In this document: positions 9,086-16,470 of the stretch, in pieces
Layout: each line of letters starts with the position of its first letter
How positions within the stretch are numbered: the stretch's first letter is position 1
Source of the DNA: Nostoc sp. FACHB-973
GTDB lineage: Bacteria > Cyanobacteriota > Cyanobacteriia > Cyanobacteriales > Nostocaceae
Length of the DNA stretch: 36,827 nt
NCBI RefSeq assembly: GCF_014698115.1
Contig: NZ_JACJSJ010000085.1
Location: 1 to 36,827 of the forward strand
Direction of reading: 5' to 3'
Program-made: the position numbers and the translations under genes
Notes under the pieces: generated by a model
Seen by the model: only the letters and a program-made list of their open reading frames with translations
The model's database searches: none
What the model was told of the DNA's origin: nothing

Positions 9086-10486
9086 TTGACTGAGACAAAC
9101 AATTTAAACTCTACCCTCCAGAATGTCTCACGCAGGGAATTGCGGGATTTGGTACGGACTCAGCTGCAAATGCTGCTAGAAGCAGGCGACTTGCAGGGAG
9201 CAAAAGCTATTCTCGTACCTGTGCAGCCTGCGGATATTGCCGAAGCAATTGAGGGTTTGCCAGAAGCGATGCACGCTTTGGTTTTTCGCTTGCTTTCTAA
9301 GGATGAAGCGATCGAGGTTTATGAGTATCTCGACTACAGCGTTCAAGAACGGTTAATCGAGGAACTTAAAAGTCAGGAAGTTCGTGATATCGTCGATCAA
9401 ATGTCGTCGGATGACCGAGCGAGATTATTTGATGAATTACCAGCAAAAGTCGTTAATCGCCTCCTAGAACAACTCAGTCCAGCAGAACGCCAAGCTACAG
9501 CCCTGTTATTGGGTTATGAAGCTGATACTGCTGGGCGAATCATGACCCTAGAGTTGATTTCCCTCAAAGAAAATTTCACAGTATCTCAAGCTCTAGAGCG
9601 AATTCGCAACTTAGCTAATGCCAGTGAAATGATTTATTATCTTTATGTCACTGATGCAGCAAGGCGGTTAACGGGAATTGTATCGTTGCGGGAATTGGTG
9701 ACATCTCAGCCGGAGCAAATGATTGGCGAAATTATGACCCGTGATGTGGTATTTGTCCACACCGATACAGATCAGGAAGAAGTCGCCAGATTAATCCAAA
9801 GATATGATTTTTTGGCAGTGCCTGTGGTAGACCGAGAACAGCGTCTAGTAGGTATTATCACTGTTGATGATGTGATTGATATTCTGCAACAAGAAACCAC
9901 CGAAGATATTTATGCCTTGGGTGGTGGTGTGCAGTCCGGGGGCGACAACTATTTTCAGACAAATTTATTAGAAGTTGCTCGGAAGCGGGTTGTATGGTTG
10001 TTGGTTTTACTGATCACCAATACCGTCACAGGAACGATTATTAAGTCCCAGGAAGATATCTTAACAAAAGTGGTGACACTGACAGCATTTATCCCCTTAC
10101 TGACTGGTACTGGTGGTAATGTGGGTGCCCAGTCTTCCACAGTCGTAATTCGCGGGATGAACACCGATGAAATTCGATCGCTCGGAACCTTGCAGGTAAT
10201 TGGGCGGGAGGCGATCGCAGGTGCTTTATTGGGAGGAATGTTAGGTACGATCGCTACTGTCTGGGCTTACTTTTTGCAAGGACGATTAGAAGTAGCGATC
10301 GCTGTAGGCACTAGTCTAGTAGCTATTTCTATTTTAGCTTCTGTCTCCGGTTCAGCACTGCCATTTCTATTTCGTTTCCTGCGTTTAGATCCGGCATTAA
10401 TGTCAGCACCATTCATTACGACAGCAGTTGATGTAGTCGGCGTTTTGATTTACTTCAATTTGGCACGGGTAATTTTAAAATTATGA
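9086..10486 (+). CDS. mgtE: MgtE-type magnesium channel/transporter
   Basis: The 466-residue protein has the full MgtE layout: a helical N domain at about 10-135 (ADIAEAIEGLP, LFDELPAKVVNRLLEQL), paired CBS domains at about 140-265 that sense Mg2+ in known members (GIVSLRELVT, IMTRDVVFVHTDTDQEEVA, VGIITVDDVIDIL), and five membrane segments at about 290-466. The pore motifs PLLTGTGGNVGAQSS and SAPFITTAVDVVG are present, including the conserved acidic residue of the last motif. The start is the TTG at 9086. An in-frame TGA lies only two codons upstream, no earlier start is possible, and GAGGAAAG at 9072-9079 is a good ribosome binding site. No M-box-like leader was recognised upstream. Function is well supported by the family. 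Confidence 0.95.
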   Translation: MTETNNLNSTLQNVSRRELRDLVRTQLQMLLEAGDLQGAKAILVPVQPADIAEAIEGLPEAMHALVFRLLSKDEAIEVYEYLDYSVQERLIEELKSQEVRDIVDQMSSDDRARLFDELPAKVVNRLLEQLSPAERQATALLLGYEADTAGRIMTLELISLKENFTVSQALERIRNLANASEMIYYLYVTDAARRLTGIVSLRELVTSQPEQMIGEIMTRDVVFVHTDTDQEEVARLIQRYDFLAVPVVDREQRLVGIITVDDVIDILQQETTEDIYALGGGVQSGGDNYFQTNLLEVARKRVVWLLVLLITNTVTGTIIKSQEDILTKVVTLTAFIPLLTGTGGNVGAQSSTVVIRGMNTDEIRSLGTLQVIGREAIAGALLGGMLGTIATVWAYFLQGRLEVAIAVGTSLVAISILASVSGSALPFLFRFLRLDPALMSAPFITTAVDVVGVLIYFNLARVILKL

Positions 10487-10491
10487 TCGGT

Positions 10492-10563
10492 GTCATTAGT
10501 CATTGATTATTGATCATTTGTTATTTGTAAAGGACAAATGACAAAAGACAAATGACTAATGAC
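10492..10563. terminator. Hairpin between convergent genes, GTCATTAGTCATT type
   Basis: GTCATTAGTCATT (10492-10504) is the exact complement of AATGACTAATGAC (10551-10563), and TCATTTGT/ACAAATGA copies lie inside. The repeats are of the TCATTTG heptamer kind. The hairpin lies between mgtE and the convergent small gene and could end both transcripts. Confidence 0.5.
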
Positions 10564-10569
10564 TAACTT

Positions 10570-10827
10570 TTACAATTCTGATGCCGTATCTGGGGCAATG
10601 ATTTCGCCAGTACCCAATTCTAATATCAAGTCCTGGTCAGTAATCAATTCGCTAAGTTCCTTGACTTGTAAATTCATTTTTTCGCAAGCTTGCCTAAGTT
10701 CTCGTGCAAATTTGTTGAGATCTTCACCATAGCCACATTGATAAGCAGCAGTTTCAATTCCTTGTTTGGCATTTGCTCTCGCACAATCTACTAATTCTGT
10801 GCCATGCAATGGTGTAGGAGATGCCAT
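10570..10827 (-). CDS. Small conserved hypothetical protein (85 aa)
   Basis: The function is not recognised. The 85-residue soluble, slightly acidic protein is probably helical in its middle part (ELVDCARANAKQGIETAAYQCG, then LNKFARELRQACEKMNLQVKELSELI). It has three cysteines and no signal peptide or membrane segment. The ATG at 10827 has a weak upstream ribosome site. It is divergent from the PGM1-like ATP-grasp gene (353 bp to that gene's preferred start) and convergent with mgtE. Codon use looks like its neighbours. It resembles the many small conserved proteins of filamentous cyanobacteria, and the frame has a clear start, but no homologous domain can be named. Confidence 0.65.
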   Translation of the reverse strand: MASPTPLHGTELVDCARANAKQGIETAAYQCGYGEDLNKFARELRQACEKMNLQVKELSELITDQDLILELGTGEIIAPDTASEL

Positions 10828-11180
10828 AGAGATAGTTATTATTTCTTAAATGTTTGCTGGTAGATATAGTAGCAATCTTGAAATATTAACTCATCTCTCC
10901 AATGGAGGAAAATCAGGGTAGATTTAGGAGTAATTATTTATAAGTAATATAATACTTGCTATTTTCGTTAATATTAATTTAAGCTGGTATTTCCGCAGAA
11001 GCTTCTAGCAGTTTTTGCCAAGTTTCTCTGGTTGGCTTAAACCAATGTCTCAAGATACTCAACGTTTGAACAAGAAAATTAATATTATTTAATTCTCTTC
11101 AAAGGAGTGACTTGTGAACGAAGTGACTTGGAATGTACCAGAGGAGTAGAGCAGTTTTGGGATTGCGACAGGTAGGGATT
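10828..11180. other. Divergent promoter region with a small leader ORF
   Basis: This spacer separates the 85-residue gene (minus) and the ATP-grasp gene (plus). A near-perfect Shine-Dalgarno, AAAGGAG at 11101-11107, stands six bases before a GTG at 11114. That GTG opens an 11-codon frame (MNEVTWNVPEE) ending with TAG at 11147-11149, 31 bases before the ATP-grasp ATG. The octamer GTGACTTG occurs twice, at 11107-11114 and 11123-11130. Translation of the mini-frame is inferred only from the ribosome site. Confidence 0.4.
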
Positions 11181-12782
11181 ATGACAACAGTAGATGTTTC
11201 TGAATTACAGCAGATTGAAAAGTTTCGCCATCTGCAATCAACTCTGCGCGATCGCTGGAAAACCATCGAGCTATTTGATAATAGCGAAGCTGATATTTTA
11301 ATTATTCCCTCCCTGAGTATTGACCAGCGCGAACTCCAAAAAATTGAAGGTTGCGAACATTATGAAGAAAGATTGCTATTTTCGTTGATTCGGTTGCGGA
11401 ATCCCCGTACTAGGCTGATTTATGTCACATCAGTACCACTGCATCCCAGTATCATTGATTATTATCTGCAACTTTTGCCAGGAATTCCCTTTTCTCATGC
11501 TCGCAATCGCTTGCTGCTACTTTCTACTTATGATTCCTCCCTTAAGCCCCTCAGCCAAAAGATTTTAGAACGCCCCCGGTTGCTAGAGCGAATTCATCAA
11601 GCTTTAAGGCTTGATAGATCATTCATGATCTGCTACAACTCATCGGTTTTTGAAGGCGAATTATCTGTAAAATTGGGTGTGCCATTGTATGCTGCTGCAC
11701 CAGATTTACAGATTTGGGGGACAAAAAGTGGCAGTCGGCAAATCTTTAGCGAAAGTGGAGTACCCCATCCAGATGGTAGCGAAAAAGTTTGGCATCACAG
11801 CGATTTAGCAGCAGCCGCTAGTGAATTGTGGGAACGCCAACCGACATTACAAAGAATGGTGGTGAAACTCAACGAAGGTATTTCTGGAGAAGGAAATGCA
11901 TTGTTGGATTTAAGACCAATTGAGAATGTCGCACCTGGTAAAAGTACACATGCCCAAAGGGTAGCAGCAATTAGCGATCGCTTTTCAACAATGCGCTTTC
12001 AAGCAAAACTTGAAACTTGGGAAAATTTCTCGGCAAGAATTCCGGAATTAGGCGCAATTGCCGAAGCATTTGTGGAAGGAGAAATTAAGCGATCGCCCAG
12101 CGTTCAAGGACGAATTACGCCCGGTGGTGAAGTCGAAATTCTCTCAACCCACGACCAAATTCTTGGAGGACCAGACGGTCAAATTTATCTTGGTTGTAGC
12201 TTTCCCGCTGATGAAAGGTATCGGTTGCAATTACAGCAATTGGGGTTACAAGTTGGCAGAAAGCTAGCCGAGAAAGGTGCTTTAGAGCGATTTGGCGTAG
12301 ATTTTATCGCAGTTGACAAGGGTAATGGAGAGTGGGATATTCAGGCGATCGAAATTAACCTGCGTAAAGGCGGTACAACTCATCCATTCATGACCTTGAA
12401 ATTGTTAACGAACGGTCGCTATGACCTTTCCACAGGCTTATTTTACAGCCAACAAGGTCGTCCAAAATACTACATTGCCACTGACAACCTGCAAAAAGAC
12501 CGCTATCGGGGATTATTACCTAATGATTTGATGGATATCATCGCTCACCACAGACTGCACTTTGACAGTGGTACTGAAACAGGCACAGTCTTTCATCTTA
12601 TGGGTTGTCTTTCGCAGTTTGGCAAGTTGGGATTAACTAGTATCGGTGATTCCCCGCAACAAGCACAAGATATTTATAACAAAGTCGTCAAAGTTTTGGA
12701 TGAAGAAACCCGCAGTGAAAATCAGGTTTTCTCGGCGTTTTCAGATTATTCCTTTCCCGTGGCTTGGGATGAATATAGCTAA
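11181..12782 (+). CDS. PGM1-related ATP-grasp peptide-ligase-like protein
   Basis: The 533-residue protein resembles bacterial ATP-grasp enzymes called peptide ligase PGM1-related, after the Streptomyces pheganomycin ligase. Visible traits are an N-terminal domain with DILIIPSLSIDQREL, the segment GTKSGSRQIFSESGVPHPDG, the nucleotide-binding stretch MVVKLNEGISGEGNALLDLR, and the metal-binding end IQAIEINLRKGGTTHPF typical of ATP-grasp folds. Such enzymes join a carboxylate to an amine through an acyl phosphate; the substrates here are unknown. The frame extends to an ATG at 11133, but the ATG at 11181 has AGGTAGGG just upstream and begins the conserved part, so I chose it. A separate strong ribosome site at 11101 serves a mini-frame. 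There is no biosynthetic partner gene next to it. Confidence 0.85.
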   Translation: MTTVDVSELQQIEKFRHLQSTLRDRWKTIELFDNSEADILIIPSLSIDQRELQKIEGCEHYEERLLFSLIRLRNPRTRLIYVTSVPLHPSIIDYYLQLLPGIPFSHARNRLLLLSTYDSSLKPLSQKILERPRLLERIHQALRLDRSFMICYNSSVFEGELSVKLGVPLYAAAPDLQIWGTKSGSRQIFSESGVPHPDGSEKVWHHSDLAAAASELWERQPTLQRMVVKLNEGISGEGNALLDLRPIENVAPGKSTHAQRVAAISDRFSTMRFQAKLETWENFSARIPELGAIAEAFVEGEIKRSPSVQGRITPGGEVEILSTHDQILGGPDGQIYLGCSFPADERYRLQLQQLGLQVGRKLAEKGALERFGVDFIAVDKGNGEWDIQAIEINLRKGGTTHPFMTLKLLTNGRYDLSTGLFYSQQGRPKYYIATDNLQKDRYRGLLPNDLMDIIAHHRLHFDSGTETGTVFHLMGCLSQFGKLGLTSIGDSPQQAQDIYNKVVKVLDEETRSENQVFSAFSDYSFPVAWDEYS

Positions 12783-12925
12783 TACGATTTTGGATTTTGG
12801 ATTTTAAATTTTGGATTGGCGATCGCTCCTCAGTTCTGAATCGAAAATCAAGCGATCGTCAAAAATTGCCCCTCCCTGCGCCGCAAACACTAGAGCAGTT
12901 TTTATAGTTAGCAACACATGGGTAA

Positions 12926-12957
12926 TTTTGGATTTTAGATAAATCTAAAATCCAAAA
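12926..12957. terminator. Perfect 15-bp stem between convergent genes
   Basis: TTTTGGATTTTAGAT (12926-12940) and ATCTAAAATCCAAAA (12943-12957) are exact complements with a two-base loop. Further GGATTTT and AATCCAA heptamers extend it on both sides (12788-12817 and 12951-12972). It separates the convergent ATP-grasp and rpiA genes and is a plausible bidirectional terminator built from heptamer repeats. Confidence 0.6.
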
Positions 12958-12974
12958 TCCAAAATCTAAAATTC

Positions 12975-13685
12975 TTACAGTTGTCGTACTAATGGCTGAC
13001 CATCTTTGACTTCACCAATCAAAACTAAATCGACGCAGTTAACGAAGATTCCATTTTCCAAAACACCGGGAATATTATTCAACGTCTTTTCTAAGTTGGC
13101 TGGATCTTCTATAGAGTCAAATCTGACATCTAAGACAAAATTACCTTGGTCAGTGATTACCGGACCGGCTTTTTTGACACCCATGCGGAGTTCTGGTTTA
13201 CCACCGAGTTTTTTAATGGCATTAGTTACAGGAGTAATTGCCATTGGAATCACTTCCACGGGTACAGCGAAAGTAGAACCCAAACGGTCTACTAACTTAC
13301 CACTATCTACGACGACGATAAACTGTTCTGCTAGGTAATCTACGACTTTTTCGCGGGTATGTGCTGCACCACCGCCTTTAATTAAATTCTTCTGGGGATC
13401 GACTTCATCTGCCCCATCAATGGCGATATCGATGTGGTCAACAGCGTCCAAGGTGGCGAGAGGGACACCATACTCCTTCGCTAGCACCTCTGACTGAAAC
13501 GAGGTAGGTATACCAATGATATCTTTGAGTTCACCAGACTTGAGGCGATCGCCCAAAAACTGAATTGTGTATGCTGTAGTTGACCCCGTACCCAACCCGA
13601 CAATCGAACCCGACTTTACTAAGGCGGCGGCGGCTTTGCCAACTTCTTGCTTCATCAACTTTACGGGATCTGCTGCTGCGGTCAT
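12975..13685 (-). CDS. rpiA: Ribose-5-phosphate isomerase A
   Basis: RpiA interconverts ribose 5-phosphate and ribulose 5-phosphate in the Calvin and pentose phosphate pathways. All family signatures are present: GLGTGSTTAYTIQFLGDRL near the N-terminus, HIDIAIDGADEVDPQ with the catalytic-loop aspartates, LIKGGGAAHTREKVVDY, and VVDSGKLVDRLG. Length (236 residues) is typical. The frame could begin at a TTG at 13691, but AGGAG at 13694-13698 is correctly spaced for the ATG at 13685, which I prefer. The gene is monocistronic as seen here; the EF-hand gene lies upstream on the same strand with a 150-bp gap. Confidence 0.96.
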   Translation of the reverse strand: MTAAADPVKLMKQEVGKAAAALVKSGSIVGLGTGSTTAYTIQFLGDRLKSGELKDIIGIPTSFQSEVLAKEYGVPLATLDAVDHIDIAIDGADEVDPQKNLIKGGGAAHTREKVVDYLAEQFIVVVDSGKLVDRLGSTFAVPVEVIPMAITPVTNAIKKLGGKPELRMGVKKAGPVITDQGNFVLDVRFDSIEDPANLEKTLNNIPGVLENGIFVNCVDLVLIGEVKDGQPLVRQL

Positions 13686-13838
13686 TCCCAAAACTCCTGA
13701 AAAACTGACTATAGTCCATAGTAGTGGGCAGACAACACCAAAAGATGAAAGCTAAAAAACAAGTTTTTGCTGATTCTTAGTTCCTGGAAGACCAAAACAA
13801 GCAGCCACATAGCAAACACCGCATCTAGCTTTGCTATA

Positions 13839-14384
13839 TCAGTAATAACCATAAAACAAGTTTCCAGTAGCTTCGGGGTTCTCCCCACAGAATTCTTTTA
13901 TCAGCTGTAAATATTCTTGTTTGGAGATATAACCGTCACCGTTGGTATCGAGTTTTTGAAAAATTTTTTCGTATCCACTGGCGTTAAAACCAAATGCCGT
14001 GAGCAACTGCTTATATTCTTCTAAAGCAATTTTCTCATCATCATCGATGTCTATTACTTTAAACAAAGTCGCCATCGGTTCTTGCCAAGCTGCTGCTGAA
14101 GAGTCCTTATCTACAGCGTATTGCTTGCTGTAACTTTCAATCCATTCATCTAAAGAAACTTTGTTATCTTTATTAATATCGGCATCAATCCAGTAATCTT
14201 CCCACATTGATATCAGCTGATTATGCAGATTTTCATAATCAGATGAACCAGGTTCCCAACCACGTATCCGCGCAAAATTAGCAGTAATCTGAACAAAGTC
14301 TTCTCGCTCTACAAAGCCGTTTTTATCGACATCTAAGCCTTGAAAAAGAACTGCCAATTTCTTTTTAAGTAATTCACTGATCAT
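13839..14384 (-). CDS. Four-EF-hand calcium-binding protein (copy 1)
   Basis: The 181-residue acidic protein has four EF-hand loops: residues 18-29 (DVDKNGFVERED, with Asp in place of the final Glu), 69-80 (DINKDNKVSLDE), 112-123 (DIDDDEKIALEE, the central Gly replaced by Glu) and 146-157 (DTNGDGYISKQE). Loops 2 and 4 are canonical. Length and spacing match calerythrin and sarcoplasmic-type calcium-binding proteins, which act as cytosolic Ca2+ buffers or sensors. There is no signal peptide or effector domain. A paralogue nearly identical in much of its length lies upstream on the same strand, separated by a MITE-like insertion. Both copies end in GYY and share the sequence just upstream of the ATG (TTTAACTC). 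Confidence 0.92.
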   Translation of the reverse strand: MISELLKKKLAVLFQGLDVDKNGFVEREDFVQITANFARIRGWEPGSSDYENLHNQLISMWEDYWIDADINKDNKVSLDEWIESYSKQYAVDKDSSAAAWQEPMATLFKVIDIDDDEKIALEEYKQLLTAFGFNASGYEKIFQKLDTNGDGYISKQEYLQLIKEFCGENPEATGNLFYGYY

Positions 14385-14713
14385 GAGTTAAACACCTTGA
14401 ATAAAATTGATTCTTATTTTTAATTCCATTCAATACTATCAACTTAGTATAAATTGAAACTTTTGATAAATTTTAAAAGGGGCGTTGCTGAATCAAGGGA
14501 TGAAATTGTACGCATTGAAATCTTAAACTCCTTATTCTCTCTGTGTCTGGGCGTCTCTGCGTGTTAGCGCAGCGGGGCGTAGCCCGATAAATCATCCCGC
14601 AATGGGAGCAACGCCTTAAAAGGAATAGCAAATTCGGGTTGATTACTTTGTTTGTATCTAAAGACGTTCCGTGGGAACATCTCTACAGCTATCTAAAAAT
14701 CTCTCACTAATAT
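14385..14713. other. Spacer between EF-hand paralogues, mostly a MITE
   Basis: The only recognisable content is the 135-bp insertion element at 14481-14615. The remainder is AT-rich and should hold the promoter of copy 1 and the terminator of copy 2. A stretch at 14644-14691 (AAAGACGTTCCGTGGGAACATC) looks like another dispersed cyanobacterial repeat with a small hairpin. Confidence 0.5.
14481..14615. mobile_element. MITE-like insertion with 8-bp target duplication TTAAAAGG
   Basis: The ends are GGCGTTGCTGAATCAAGGGA (14481-14500, followed by TGA) and, on the other side, TCATCCCGCAATGGGAGCAA plus CGCC (14592-14615). Their outer 8 and inner 7 bases are exact complements. The flanks carry a perfect direct repeat, TTAAAAGG, at 14473-14480 and 14616-14623, as expected for a target duplication. 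The 135-bp body has no reading frame. It contains GTTAGCGCAGCGGGGCGTAG (14560-14579), a repeat dispersed in Nostoc genomes; a similar tract lies near 28851. A transposase would have to act from elsewhere. Confidence 0.75.
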
Positions 14714-15259
14714 TCAGTAATAACCAAAAAAGAAGTTTCCAGGAGCTTCTGGGTTCTCACCACAGAATTCTTTTAACAGCTGTAAATACTCTTGTTTGGA
14801 AATATAACCGTCACCGTTCGCATCAAGTTTTTGAAAAATTTCTTCGTACCCACTGGCGTTAAAACCAAATGCCGTGAGCAACTGCTTATATTCTTCCACA
14901 GCAATTTTCTCATCATCATCGATGTCTATTACTTCAAACAAAGTCGCCATTGGTTCTTGCCAAGCTGCTGCTGAAGAATCATTATCTGCAACAAATTGCT
15001 GATTGCAAGTTTCAAGGTATTCATCTAATGAAACTTTGTTGTCTTGATTAATATCGGCATTAATCCAGTAATTTTTCCAGATAGAAATTACCTGATTATG
15101 CAGACTTTCATAATCAGATGAGCCAGGTTCCAAACCACGTATCCCCGCAAAATTACTAGCAATCTGATCAAAGTCTTCTGGCTCTACAAATCCGTTTTTA
15201 TCGATATCTAAGCCTCGGAAAAAAACTGTCAATTTCTTTTTGATTAGTTCAGATATCAT
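14714..15259 (-). CDS. Four-EF-hand calcium-binding protein (copy 2)
   Basis: This is a tandem paralogue of the 13839-14384 gene, also 181 residues, and aligns end to end without gaps. Loops are at 18-29 (DIDKNGFVEPED), 69-80 (DINQDNKVSLDE), 112-123 (DIDDDEKIAVEE) and 146-157 (DANGDGYISKQE). Most differences are conservative and gather in the linker after loop 2 (YLETCNQQFVADND against WIESYSKQYAVDKD). The C-terminal half is almost unchanged at both protein and DNA level, suggesting recent duplication or gene conversion. Its role would be cytosolic Ca2+ binding; distinct roles for the two copies cannot be told from sequence. Confidence 0.92.
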   Translation of the reverse strand: MISELIKKKLTVFFRGLDIDKNGFVEPEDFDQIASNFAGIRGLEPGSSDYESLHNQVISIWKNYWINADINQDNKVSLDEYLETCNQQFVADNDSSAAAWQEPMATLFEVIDIDDDEKIAVEEYKQLLTAFGFNASGYEEIFQKLDANGDGYISKQEYLQLLKEFCGENPEAPGNFFFGYY

Positions 15260-16069
15260 GAGTTAAATTCCGTGCAAAAATTAATTTTTATTTTTCATTT
15301 CAAACAATATCATGAAATTCGTACAATTTCAAATCTTTGATAAAAATTAGGAACACTACCAAATCTGAGTTGAGTACTTCCTTATTTCAGCTTTTTTGAA
15401 GCATGGGTTTGCTTTGGGGCTGACGTTTGATTCACTTGATTGGACAGCGATCGCTCAATTTATGATTTGATCTAAACTTCAGGTTAAGGATACTATTTTT
15501 ATCTCCTCATAGTAATTAAAGAGGGATTAAGGAAAGGTAGTGACAGGTACGTAAGAGTTTCACGCCACAAAGGTGTTTGCAGAGTGCGATCGCACAGTCG
15601 CTTCCTAAGTGGAGCAACTGGCCTGTGGGTTGCAATGATTATAGGACTGTAACTCAATAACTAGGCTTGAGTAATAGCAACTTTTTTGCTTTTTTTAAGT
15701 AAATTTACGTTATGCTACTTGCTTTGTCAAGCCAACGTATGTATTCTTGATGCTAGATAAGAACAATTACGGTAACTTCAAAATCATGGGGCAAATCATG
15801 TACTCCTGCTTTTTAAAGCCTGACTTATATCTTCCACCAGTTACGATAACCGCCCCAAAATTAATTCGGAAGCTAATAGCTCAAATTCGCTTTAGCGGAC
15901 TGTTAAGGATTTAAATCCACTCAATTGTAATTGGGCTATCAGTAATTCGTAGCGTCAAGAAATTTATGTTTTGGTGAGAGTTAAATTCTTCTACAGCAAA
16001 GCTTGCAAGCACGAATAAGTTAACGGGTAATTTGTCGCAATACATAAAGCAACAAGGAGTTAAATTCAG
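15260..16069. other. 810-bp spacer upstream of the peritrophin-A-like gene
   Basis: No gene was recognised. It contains a roughly 50-bp segment (15612-15662) that recurs at 25616-25666 and one GTA-N8-TAC match (15537-15550). It must hold the promoters of the second EF-hand gene (minus) and the peritrophin-A-like gene (plus). The last part carries the ribosome site AAGGAG just before 16070. Confidence 0.5.
15612..15662 (+). repeat. Dispersed repeat shared with 25616-25666
   Basis: GAGCAACTGGCCTGTGGGTT and following bases match GAGCGACTGGCGTGTGGGGT at 25616. About 30 of the first 34 positions are identical, and similarity continues with a small gap. Both copies have the same orientation and lie 410-460 bp upstream of genes for exported proteins. 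Confidence 0.5.
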
Positions 16070-16345
16070 ATGAAGAAATTTGTTTTACTTGTGATTTCTG
16101 CTTTTCTGGTAATTGTAGCTGTCTCAGGACTCTTGCTTAACAAAACCCAGGCAGAACCAGTAGGAGTTTGCCCTCCTTTAGTTCCTGAATACACTGTACA
16201 TCTTCCTGATAGTGAAAGATGTGATTCGTTCTATAAATGTGATTACTCAGGCCCTGTATTTTTTACATGTCCCGCTGGTTTATACTTCAATCCTGAATTG
16301 GAAGTTTGTGATTGGCCTCAAAACGTAGATTGTAGAACACCATAG
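16070..16345 (+). CDS. Secreted peritrophin-A-like (CBM14) chitin-binding protein
   Basis: The 91-residue protein has a signal peptide (MKKFVLLVISAFLVIVAVSG, then LLLNKTQAEP) and a single six-cysteine domain. The cysteine spacing is C-16-C-5-C-9-C-12-C-7-C, inside the peritrophin-A/CBM14 pattern. It has the usual aromatic residues: FYKC after the second cysteine, FFTCPAGLYFNPELEVCDWP across the fourth and fifth. In animals these domains bind chitin with three disulfides. Bacterial cases are less common, and a role in binding GlcNAc-containing polymers or in surface structure is inference. The ATG at 16070 follows AAGGAG. The next gene, on the same strand about 125 bp on, encodes an SBBP propeller. 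The domain call is strong from the cysteine pattern alone. Confidence 0.85.
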   Translation: MKKFVLLVISAFLVIVAVSGLLLNKTQAEPVGVCPPLVPEYTVHLPDSERCDSFYKCDYSGPVFFTCPAGLYFNPELEVCDWPQNVDCRTP

Positions 16346-16470
16346 GAGTGATAAGTTGAAATTGACTCCTAAAATTCATATTGATTCATCAAAAATCCCA
16401 ACACAACATCATGCAAAATAACATATCTGTTGCTAGAAATTGTTCTCTAACCTATTTCAAAAAAGGACTG

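Noticed and set aside
15537..15550. GTA-N8-TAC (NtcA-type) site, with another at 25763-25776
   Set aside because: About nine such matches are expected by chance in a window of this size, and neither has a TAN3T box about 22 bases downstream.
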